Source: Candidatus Zhuqueibacterota bacterium (lineage in GTDB: Bacteria > Zhuqueibacterota > Zhuqueibacteria > Thermofontimicrobiales > Thiofontviventaceae). From it: a stretch of DNA of 6,815 bases. Position 1 is the stretch's first letter; the number at the start of each line of letters is the position of its first letter. The notes below the pieces were generated by a model. The model worked only from the letters and a program-made list of their open reading frames with translations. It made no database searches and was not told the DNA's origin. Position numbers and translations under genes: made by a program. The stretch is from NCBI GenBank assembly GCA_014729735.1, contig WJJN01000143.1:1-6815 (forward strand), written 5' to 3'. This document shows positions 1 to 5,745 of this stretch, piece after piece.

Positions 1-2360
1 ACCGAAACAACTACCGGCATGATGTCCTTTATCTCCTCGACATGAGTGATAACGAAAATCTGACGAAACTGGGACGAGAGATGCTGCAGCGTGTTCATGA
101 TCAGCTCTTTGCGCTCCTCGTCCTGGGAGCCGAATATTTCATCGAGAACGATGAAGTTGATCTGCGTGCCGCCTGCTCGTTCTGCCACGACCTGACTGAC
201 GGCAATACGGATGCACAGATTTGCGAGGTCCTGTTCCCCGCCGGAAAAACGCGCCAACGGGAAACGGTCTGTGTGATCGTACAAGAAGATGTTGTAATCA
301 TCATCCAACTCCAGCAGCGAATATCTGCCGCTGGTTGTCAGATTCATCAGCTCGGAAGCGCGTTGCGCGATGATCGGTCTGATCCTGCCGGCGAGATCCT
401 GCCGGAAAATGCCCAGGTGCTGATCCAGCGCCGATAAATAGTGCAGCTCCTGGTTCAGCTTTTCGATCGCCACAAGCAGCTCTTTCTGCTTTTTCAATTC
501 AGCTTCGACATTTTCCAGATCTTTTTGCAAAATGATGATCTCCCGCTGAATCTGATCTGCCTGCTTTCGAGACTTATCCAGTTCCTCCTGCGCGGCGTCT
601 ACCTCCTGGCGAGCCTGTTTGTATTTCCGCTCGTCGTAATTCAATTGCTCAAGCTGCTGACTCTGCTCTTTGATGTCATTGGCAAGGTCTCCCAGCATTT
701 TCTCGGTTTCCTGTAATTCCTTTTCGACCTCCGGCAACCGATTCACACGCTCCGCGTATTGCAGCGCCTGATCCCGCAATTGCGACAGCTTTTTGTACTC
801 TTGAATCAATTGTGCGTGCTTCTGCTCATCATATTCGACCTCGCCAATGGCTTCAATTTCCGCGTGCAGCGACTCCAACTGTAATTGCCATTCTTTGATA
901 TCCGACTCGATTTTTTTGATGGCATTTTCTTTTTCATTGAATTGCTCCTGCTTTCGAATATGCTCATCCCTGCTCTTTTTCAAAGTTTGAATGGTGCTGT
1001 TTAATTGCTGAACTTTCTGATTGCACTCTTTTTCATTGGCATCATTCGTTTTCCACTCGACGCGCAGCTTTTGCAATTCTTCATCAAAATGGTTGAGCAC
1101 CGTATTATAATGCTCTTTCAATGGACGGGTGCACACCGGACAGGGACTTTCTTTGCCCAGTTTATCTACCCGTTCCTGGCGCTGTTTCACTTCTTTGCCC
1201 AGATCAGATGTTTTTTGTTTATTCGCCTGAAAAGAAGTCAGCTCTTTCCTCAATTTTTCGAGATCATTTTCATGTTGCGCAAGCTCTTTTTCGATCACTT
1301 CGACCTGATTTTTCGAAGGAGCTAATCTTTGAATTACCTGGGAATCGGATTGCAGTTGCTCGGTCTGGCGGGCAAGTAATTGTTTCACTTTATTCTGCTC
1401 GGATAATTTGCCTTTCAATTCTGCGGCTGCCGCTTTATTCTGATCGAGCTGCTCTTTCTGCTGCTGAACAGAATCATAATTTTCGAGCTGCTTGTTTAAT
1501 TTTTCAAGCTCTACTTTCGCCTTCGTGATATTTGCAATTTGATCCAGGTATCCCTGTTTGCGCTTTCCATAATCTGATTGCCGCTGCTCCCATTTCTCTA
1601 ATTGTGATTTCAGATGCAGATAGTGATCCCGCACCTTCGAAAGCGCGTCAAGATTCTCTTTATCTTGCGTCAGTTTTTCCTGTGAAATTTTCACCTGCTT
1701 CTGATGTTCTTTCTCTACCTCCTGTTTCGCGGAGATCTGCTCTTTTATCGTACGCTTTTTCGTCTTTAATTCGTCCTCATCTTTGATATTCGTTCGCATT
1801 CCCCGCACTTCTGCTTCTTTAGTATTTTTATCTGCGCGGATCTGCTTGCGCGCCCGTTCGATGGCATCGATGTTGATCAGGCGGGCAATGCTTTTGCGGC
1901 GCTCTTCGGGCTGGAGATAGGAGAGGGCTGCCAGCTCTTTCTGGCGCGCAAATACGGACACAAAAAAGGAGCGGTAATCAAGGTTTAGCAATTTTTCGAT
2001 AAATTCATTTACTCCACGCTCCTGAACTGCTTCCGGCTCCGGATTCCCTTCCCGATATATTGCGGCTTCCACTAGCGCTGACTTTCCTTTGAGCAAACGC
2101 ATGATCCGATACTCGTGCCCGCCAATTGTGAAAATCATTTCCACGCGGCAGGGATCGGAATTGGTGCTGAACTGAGAGCGAATATCCTGTTTATCCGTGC
2201 GTTTAATGCGGTTTCCGTAAAGCACCCATCCGATTGCCTCGACAATCGTCGTCTTTCCGATGCCATTGCTGCCGATAATCCCAATAAGATTTTCAGGGAA
2301 TTCCAGCTCCAGATTTCTGAAACGTCGGTAGTTTTGTAAGGTCAGATGTTTTATGATCAT
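1..2360 (-). CDS. sbcC: SbcC/Rad50-type DNA-repair ATPase, 3' end cut by window edge
   Basis: An open frame read by hand on the minus strand runs without a stop from ATG at 2358-2360 to the left edge, giving 786 visible codons. It has the split-ATPase architecture of Rad50/SbcC. Walker A is GSNGIGKTT (residues 30-38, Lys36) and the Q-loop Gln is at about 140. A long Lys/Glu/Gln-rich coiled coil spans about 180-640, with a zinc-hook motif CPVC at 407-410 near its middle. The ABC signature FSGGEQD is at 705-711, Walker B is IVLDE (Asp740, Glu741) and the H-loop is ITH (His773). Only roughly 10-40 residues should be missing. In this family SbcC partners the SbcD/Mre11 nuclease to process hairpins and double-strand-break ends; the zinc hook joins two coiled-coil arms. 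No sbcD lies upstream on the same strand; it may be downstream, outside the window. No Shine-Dalgarno sequence precedes the ATG. A generic hook-bearing SMC-family ATPase is the alternative. Confidence 0.93.
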   Translation of the reverse strand, partial: MIIKHLTLQNYRRFRNLELEFPENLIGIIGSNGIGKTTIVEAIGWVLYGNRIKRTDKQDIRSQFSTNSDPCRVEMIFTIGGHEYRIMRLLKGKSALVEAAIYREGNPEPEAVQERGVNEFIEKLLNLDYRSFFVSVFARQKELAALSYLQPEERRKSIARLINIDAIERARKQIRADKNTKEAEVRGMRTNIKDEDELKTKKRTIKEQISAKQEVEKEHQKQVKISQEKLTQDKENLDALSKVRDHYLHLKSQLEKWEQRQSDYGKRKQGYLDQIANITKAKVELEKLNKQLENYDSVQQQKEQLDQNKAAAAELKGKLSEQNKVKQLLARQTEQLQSDSQVIQRLAPSKNQVEVIEKELAQHENDLEKLRKELTSFQANKQKTSDLGKEVKQRQERVDKLGKESPCPVCTRPLKEHYNTVLNHFDEELQKLRVEWKTNDANEKECNQKVQQLNSTIQTLKKSRDEHIRKQEQFNEKENAIKKIESDIKEWQLQLESLHAEIEAIGEVEYDEQKHAQLIQEYKKLSQLRDQALQYAERVNRLPEVEKELQETEKMLGDLANDIKEQSQQLEQLNYDERKYKQARQEVDAAQEELDKSRKQADQIQREIIILQKDLENVEAELKKQKELLVAIEKLNQELHYLSALDQHLGIFRQDLAGRIRPIIAQRASELMNLTTSGRYSLLELDDDYNIFLYDHTDRFPLARFSGGEQDLANLCIRIAVSQVVAERAGGTQINFIVLDEIFGSQDEERKELIMNTLQHLSSQFRQIFVITHVEEIKDIMPVVVS

Positions 2361-2367
2361 AGATTTA

Positions 2368-2395
2368 AATATATGAATTTTTGAATTAAATTCAA
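2368..2395 (-). promoter_or_regulatory. Candidate promoter of the sbcC-like gene
   Basis: On the minus strand TTGAAT (2395-2390) and TATATT (2373-2368) are separated by 16 nt, a reasonable sigma70-type pair. The -10 element ends only 7 nt before the ATG at 2360, so transcription would begin at or near the start codon. That fits the lack of a Shine-Dalgarno sequence. The region is AT-rich, so chance matches are likely. Confidence 0.35.
2381..2395. promoter_or_regulatory. Perfect 15-nt palindrome upstream of sbcC-like gene
   Basis: TTGAATTAAATTCAA has two perfect 7-nt arms around a central A. It overlaps the candidate -35 element of the divergent SbcC-like gene, a typical position for a repressor operator. 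A looser relative, TTGATTTTAAATGAA at 2541-2555, matches the reverse complement at 12 of 15 positions and lies in front of the regulator gene. AT-rich composition weakens both. Confidence 0.35.
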
Positions 2396-2415
2396 GACTT
2401 TTATGACAAATTCGA

Positions 2416-2432
2416 TATCCTTGCGAAGGTTT
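2416..2432 (-). repeat. 17-nt motif, inverted copy 1
   Basis: On the minus strand this reads AAACCTTCGCAAGGATA. It matches the copy at 2492-2508 on the plus strand at 15 of 17 positions. The core CCTT-N3-AAGG is itself palindromic. The two copies face each other and enclose a TTGACA element at 2456. They could be paired operator sites, or the arms of a large hairpin if transcribed. Confidence 0.5.
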
Positions 2433-2455
2433 GGTAAAAATGGATAATCATTATG

Positions 2456-2485
2456 TTGACAAAGATTCTTCGAGTCACTTAAGTA
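2456..2485 (+). promoter_or_regulatory. Candidate upstream promoter of the iron operon
   Basis: A consensus -35 hexamer TTGACA (2456-2461) is followed after 18 nt by TAAGTA (2480-2485), a poor -10. The imperfect inverted repeat TTAAG-N5-CTTAA at 2479-2493 overlaps this -10. It would give a leader of about 120 nt before the regulator gene. The -35 is convincing, the -10 is not. Confidence 0.3.
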
Positions 2486-2491
2486 ATGCTT

Positions 2492-2508
2492 AAACCTTCC
2501 CAAGGGTA
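2492..2508 (+). repeat. 17-nt motif, inverted copy 2
   Basis: AAACCTTCCCAAGGGTA is the partner of the copy at 2416-2432. The differences are the central base of the core and one flanking purine (A/G), which would still allow a G-U pair in an RNA hairpin. Core centres are 76 bp apart, about seven helical turns, a spacing compatible with two dimers bound on the same face of DNA. Confidence 0.5.
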
Positions 2509-2540
2509 AAGTCACGTGAGGTCGGTCGCATATTTTTCAC

Positions 2541-2569
2541 TTGATTTTAAATGAAAAAATCGGTATTTT
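2541..2569 (+). promoter_or_regulatory. Candidate proximal promoter of the iron operon
   Basis: TTGATT (2541-2546) and TATTTT (2564-2569) are separated by exactly 17 nt. Transcription would start near 2576, leaving a leader of about 34 nt before the regulator's ATG at 2610. The palindrome at 2588-2600 would then sit just after the start site, as expected for an autoregulatory operator. Its placement is better than that of the pair beginning at 2456, but AT-rich DNA makes such matches common. Confidence 0.4.
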
Positions 2570-2587
2570 AAAAAATGTTTTATTAAT

Positions 2588-2600
2588 CAAACTTAGTTTG
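2588..2600. promoter_or_regulatory. Perfect palindrome before the dtxR-type gene, candidate metalloregulator operator
   Basis: CAAACTTAGTTTG consists of perfect 6-nt arms around a central T. It ends 9 nt before the ATG at 2610, so a bound protein would block both initial transcription and ribosome access. DtxR/MntR-family dimers bind short AT-containing palindromes in this position in many operons. Assigning this site to the adjacent regulator is an inference. It does not match the classical DtxR/IdeR consensus. Confidence 0.45.
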
Positions 2601-2609
2601 GCGGGTAAA

Positions 2610-3023
2610 ATGGATATTGAATTTGATACCACGACACAAGAATATGTCGAAATTATTTATGAGCTCCAAAAGAATAACAAGGTTGCACGCGTCAAGGAAA
2701 TTGCGGAGAAGCGCGGGGTTAACCGGTCGAGTGTTTCCATTGCACTGAATTTATTGCGGAAGAAAAAACTGATCATTCATGAAAGTTACGGACTGGTGGA
2801 GCTGACCGCAAAAGGCATGCAACTGGCAAGGGAGTTGGAAGAAAGGCATCGGATCATCAGGGATTTCTTTGTGGATATATTAAGGATTGACCCGGAAATT
2901 GCCGAAAATGACGCGTGCAAACTTGAGCATTATATCCATCGGGATATATTCAGTTCATTGGAAAATTTTGTAGTATTCATGAACGAGAATTCTGAGTGGC
3001 TGGAGAAATTCAAACAACAATAA
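2610..3023 (+). CDS. DtxR/MntR-family metal-dependent transcriptional regulator
   Basis: The product is 137 aa. Residues about 5-70 form a winged helix-turn-helix. Residues about 72-137 form the metal-binding and dimerisation domain, with RHR around His80 and the family signature DACKLEH at 101-107. The C-terminal SH3-like domain of full-length DtxR is absent, so the protein is MntR-sized. By family alignment the metal ligands would be Glu11, Glu14, His80, Cys103, Glu106 and His107. Glu11/Glu14 resemble Asp8/Glu11 of MntR, while Cys103 resembles Cys102 of DtxR, so metal preference (Fe or Mn) cannot be read off. I chose ATG 2610 because the conserved N-terminal segment (TTQEYVEIIYEL) begins just after it; a TTG at 2541 would add 23 unconserved residues. 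It has only a weak ribosome site. It is first in the iron operon, 11 nt before feoA, and probably represses it when metal is plentiful. Confidence 0.9.
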   Translation: MDIEFDTTTQEYVEIIYELQKNNKVARVKEIAEKRGVNRSSVSIALNLLRKKKLIIHESYGLVELTAKGMQLARELEERHRIIRDFFVDILRIDPEIAENDACKLEHYIHRDIFSSLENFVVFMNENSEWLEKFKQQ

Positions 3024-3024
3024 C

Positions 3025-3030
3025 AGGAGA
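3025..3030 (+). promoter_or_regulatory. Ribosome binding site fixing the feoA start
   Basis: AGGAGA lies 4 nt before ATG 3035 and directly after the regulator's stop codon. It supports 3035 over the in-frame GTG at 2996, which would overlap the regulator gene. Confidence 0.75.
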
Positions 3031-3034
3031 ATGT

Positions 3035-3274
3035 ATGACCCTCAGTGATATTAAAGACCGCGGCTATTTTCGGATTGTGGCGGTTCGTGCAACAGGTGAA
3101 ATCCGCAGGCGACTTATCGATATGGGATTTATTAAAGGTGCAGAGGGACAGGTTCTGCGCGAGGCATTATTAAAAGATCCTATCGAGCTTCGGCTGAAAG
3201 GATATCGTATTTCATTGCGCCGCGCAGAAGCAGCGATGATACAAGTCGAGGAAGTGAATGAAAGGCATCATTAA
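3035..3274 (+). CDS. feoA: FeoA, ferrous iron transport accessory protein
   Basis: The product is 79 aa, the usual FeoA length. It carries the family pattern throughout: an N-terminal LSDIKDRGYFRIVAV strand region, EIRRRLIDMGFIKGAEGQVL at about 22-41, then DPIELRLKGYRISLRRAEA at about 48-66, ending in IQVEEV. FeoA is a small cytosolic SH3-like beta-barrel protein that supports Fe(II) uptake by FeoB; its exact role in the complex is still debated. The fold is related to the C-terminal SH3-like domain of DtxR proteins, which the neighbouring regulator lacks. The gene follows the regulator by 11 nt and its stop codon shares one base with the feoB start (TAATG), so translation of the two is probably coupled. 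Confidence 0.95.
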   Translation: MTLSDIKDRGYFRIVAVRATGEIRRRLIDMGFIKGAEGQVLREALLKDPIELRLKGYRISLRRAEAAMIQVEEVNERHH

Positions 3275-5499
3275 TGAGAGCATTTGGTAATAAGATTAAA
3301 ATAAAGGAAGATGTAAAAACAATTCGGATTGCGCTTGCAGGTAATCCGAATTCGGGAAAAACGAGCTTGTTCAATGCATTGACTGGTCAGGTGCAACATG
3401 TTGGAAATTATCCCGGCGTGACAGTGGAAAAGAAAATTGGCAGAATCAGATACAAAGGAAAGATCCTCGAGTTTGTGGATTTGCCCGGTACTTATAGTTT
3501 GACAGCATTTTCAATCGAAGAAATCGTGACCCGGGATTATGTGCTGCAGGAAAAACCGGATGTTGTCATAGACGTGATCGATTCCACAAATCTCGAACGA
3601 AATCTCTATTTATGCCTGCAATTTCAGGAGCTTGGCGTGCCTGTGATTGGCGCCTTGAATATGACGGATGAAGCGGAAAATCTGGGCATTCATATCGATG
3701 AAAAGCAGCTTGGTAGAATTTTGGGAATCCCGTTCGTGAAAACAATTGGTACCAGAGGCTCGGGTAAAGAGATGCTGCTGGATACAGCGTTGCAAGTTGC
3801 CGAAGGTGAGATCATCTCGACAGCTCGTCATTTGAATTACGGATTGGAGCTTGAATCCCAGCACTATCGTCTGATCGATGTGCTGAAAACCGATCCGGAA
3901 TTCGGAAAAAAATACGCATTACACTGGATGGCAATAAAATTGATGGAGAACGATCGCGAGGCGTTGAAGAAGATAGCCAGCGAACACAGCAATGCCGATT
4001 TAGTGCTCCAACAAGGAGAAATTGTACGTTCCTGGATCGAAAAACATTTCGGCGAAGATAGCGAGGTGGTCGTATGCGAGCAACGTTACGCGTATATTCA
4101 CGGTGCATGCCGCGAAGTCGTAAAGCACGACTCCGGCAGTGAACGCATCGATTTCACTGAAATGGTCGACAAGGTCGTGCTGAATCGCTATCTGGGATTG
4201 ATCATCTTTTTCGGAATTATGTTCCTGATTTATCATTTGACATTCAATCTTGGCAATCCGTTATCCGATGGCATTGACCGTTTCTTTGTATGGCTACAGG
4301 ACGTACTTGTTACCTTCCTGCCCGCGGGAATCTTCAGGGATTTCCTCGTGGAAGGCATTATCGGAGGCGTGGGCGGCGTGCTGGTCTTTTTCCCGATTGT
4401 GCTACTCCTTTTTCTGGGGCTCTCCTTTCTCGAAGATACCGGCTACATGGCACGGGCTGCCTTTGTGATGGATAAATTCATGCATCTGTTCGGATTGCAC
4501 GGTCGCAGCTTCATTCCGATGATGGTGTCCACGGGATGTGCTGTTCCTGGCATTATGAGCGCGCGCACACTGGTCAATCCAAAGGATAGGGTTTTGACGA
4601 TATTCATTTCTCCGCTGATGATGTGCGGAGCAAAAACGCCGGTCATCGCAATGCTGGCAGCCGCGTTTTTCCCGGAGCACGCGGGCACTGTTTTCTGGTC
4701 GCTCTGGTTCTTCGGATGGCTGTTAGCCTTAAGCATTGCCAAGCTTTTCCGGCACGTAATTTACCGAGGCGAGGTTTCACCATTCGTGATGGAACTGCCG
4801 CCGTATCGCATGCCGACCATTCGCGGAGTAATTACTCATGTCTGGGAAAAAAGCTGGGCGTATGTGAAAAAAGCCGGGACTTTTATTCTGGCAGCATCTG
4901 TCATCATCTGGTTTGTTCTCTCTTTTCCGAAACCGCATCATATCTATGAACAGCATGAACAGGCGCAGCAGCAACTTGATTCTCAATTGCAATCAGTAGC
5001 AGCCGAGGAGAATAGCGAATTACTGATTCAAAATATTCAAGATAAAAAAGACAGTCTGGATGCTGCACTCGCAGAGCGGGAATTGAAGTACGGTATGGGC
5101 GGAAGATTCGGGCAGTTTATAGAACCGGTATTCAGAACCTGTGGTTTTGACTGGCGCATGGACATTGCATTATTTGCCGGAATTGCAGCGAAAGAAGTGA
5201 TCATTTCAACCATGGGAATTGTATACGGAATCGGCGAAACAAATGTGGAAAGAGAGAACGGAAATATAACATTAAAAGAAAAGCTGGAAAATGATCCCCG
5301 CTATAATCCCAGAAAAATATTGGCGTTTATGATATTTGTACTGATCTATGTACCGTGCATGGCAACGCTTGCGGTTGTCAAAAAAGAGCTGGGAAGTTGG
5401 AAATATCCGCTATTTATGGCAGGTTATACACTCGTCCTTGCATGGATTCTCGCAGCGTCGGTATATCAGATCAGCCGCGTTTTAGGAATAGGAGGATAA
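3274..5499 (+). CDS. feoB: FeoB, Fe(II) transporter with N-terminal G-protein domain
   Basis: The product is 741 aa, within the normal FeoB range. The N-terminal G domain has G1 GNPNSGKTS (23-31), the G2 Thr50 in GNYPGVTVE, G3 DLPG (69-72) and G4 NMTD (129-132). Asn24 of G1 matches the residue that gives K+-stimulated GTPase activity in studied FeoBs. A helical GDI-like region covers about 170-285. The membrane part begins near residue 306. It includes two gate regions: one with GCAVPGIMSARTL (Cys422) preceded by LEDTGYMARAAF, and one with PLMMCGAKTPVIAM (Cys451). A last conserved block YVPCMATLAVVKKE carries Cys695. A hydrophilic Gln/Glu-rich stretch at about 555-605 separates transmembrane segments. 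FeoB imports Fe(II) across the inner membrane. A weak GAAAGG-like site inside feoA and the 1-nt overlap suggest translational coupling. No feoC follows. Confidence 0.98.
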   Translation: MRAFGNKIKIKEDVKTIRIALAGNPNSGKTSLFNALTGQVQHVGNYPGVTVEKKIGRIRYKGKILEFVDLPGTYSLTAFSIEEIVTRDYVLQEKPDVVIDVIDSTNLERNLYLCLQFQELGVPVIGALNMTDEAENLGIHIDEKQLGRILGIPFVKTIGTRGSGKEMLLDTALQVAEGEIISTARHLNYGLELESQHYRLIDVLKTDPEFGKKYALHWMAIKLMENDREALKKIASEHSNADLVLQQGEIVRSWIEKHFGEDSEVVVCEQRYAYIHGACREVVKHDSGSERIDFTEMVDKVVLNRYLGLIIFFGIMFLIYHLTFNLGNPLSDGIDRFFVWLQDVLVTFLPAGIFRDFLVEGIIGGVGGVLVFFPIVLLLFLGLSFLEDTGYMARAAFVMDKFMHLFGLHGRSFIPMMVSTGCAVPGIMSARTLVNPKDRVLTIFISPLMMCGAKTPVIAMLAAAFFPEHAGTVFWSLWFFGWLLALSIAKLFRHVIYRGEVSPFVMELPPYRMPTIRGVITHVWEKSWAYVKKAGTFILAASVIIWFVLSFPKPHHIYEQHEQAQQQLDSQLQSVAAEENSELLIQNIQDKKDSLDAALAERELKYGMGGRFGQFIEPVFRTCGFDWRMDIALFAGIAAKEVIISTMGIVYGIGETNVERENGNITLKEKLENDPRYNPRKILAFMIFVLIYVPCMATLAVVKKELGSWKYPLFMAGYTLVLAWILAASVYQISRVLGIGG
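5490..5496 (+). promoter_or_regulatory. Strong ribosome binding site for the small Cys-rich gene
   Basis: AGGAGGA ends 5 nt before ATG 5502 and encodes the last residues of FeoB. It is a near-perfect Shine-Dalgarno sequence and selects 5502 as the start, rather than in-frame positions inside feoB. Confidence 0.85.
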
Positions 5500-5501
5500 T
5501 C

Positions 5502-5690
5502 ATGTGGTGGGAATATGTGATTGTTTTCGGTGCGATTATTATTTCAACGGCGTACATGATTCGATATTTTCAGAAAAAAATAAAAGGTCCAACTTGTGAT
5601 TGTGAAGATTGTCCTTTTTTGAAGAATGAATCACAGCAAGAAGGTCGCGGTAAAATGGATTGCTGCAATGGATGTGCTTATCTGAAATAA
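5502..5690 (+). CDS. FeoB-associated cysteine-rich membrane protein
   Basis: The product is 62 aa. Residues about 4-22 (EYVIVFGAIIISTAYMI) form one transmembrane helix, followed by a basic stretch (RYFQKKIKG) that suggests a cytosolic C-terminal side. The tail has six cysteines in two clusters: CDCEDC (32-37) and CCNGC (54-58). This is the layout of the small FeoB-associated Cys-rich membrane proteins found after feoB in many bacteria. Their molecular role is not established. The cysteine clusters suggest metal binding, perhaps passing Fe(II) to or from FeoB, or stabilising it. The gene begins 2 nt after the feoB stop with a strong ribosome site and closes the operon before the hairpin at 5692-5726. 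Confidence 0.88.
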   Translation: MWWEYVIVFGAIIISTAYMIRYFQKKIKGPTCDCEDCPFLKNESQQEGRGKMDCCNGCAYLK

Positions 5691-5691
5691 A

Positions 5692-5726
5692 AAAGCCATC
5701 GCAGAGCAGAATTCTACAATGGCTTT
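5692..5726. terminator. Probable bidirectional Rho-independent terminator
   Basis: A perfect 8-bp stem, AAAGCCAT (5692-5699) with ATGGCTTT (5719-5726), encloses a 19-nt loop. Read on the minus strand the stem is followed by a T-rich tract (TTTTTTATTTC), a good terminator for the convergent gene ending at 5746. On the plus strand it lies directly after the stop at 5690, but the tail (GTATTTG) is weak, so it may stop that operon less efficiently. Confidence 0.75.
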
Positions 5727-5745
5727 GTATTTGAGAGAGTGATCA

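Noticed and set aside
42..437. Plus-strand open frame of 131 codons
   Set aside because: It lies antisense to the ATPase gene across the ABC signature and Walker B region. The minus-strand frame carries the conserved motifs, while this one resembles no known protein.
441..1786. Several plus-strand open frames with Phe/Leu-rich products resembling membrane proteins
   Set aside because: The hydrophobic look comes from the reverse complement of Lys/Glu/Gln-rich coiled-coil codons in the SbcC-like gene.
2440..2493. 17-codon open frame in the intergenic region, a possible leader peptide
   Set aside because: It has no ribosome site, runs through the TTGACA element, and shows no attenuator-like hairpin followed by a T-tract.
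2512..2519. TCACGTGA, a perfect 8-nt palindrome
   Set aside because: Such a short palindrome is expected by chance, and I know no link between it and this type of operon.
2541..2609. N-terminal extension of the regulator from TTG 2541
   Set aside because: The added 23 residues are not part of the family and would cover the candidate operator. The conserved domain starts right after ATG 2610.
2996..3034. Longer FeoA start at GTG 2996
   Set aside because: It overlaps the regulator gene and lacks a ribosome site. ATG 3035 has AGGAGA at the right distance and gives the normal family length.
4250..4992. Several open frames on both strands inside the FeoB membrane region
   Set aside because: They overlap the conserved FeoB gate motifs in other frames and have no ribosome sites or recognisable domains.
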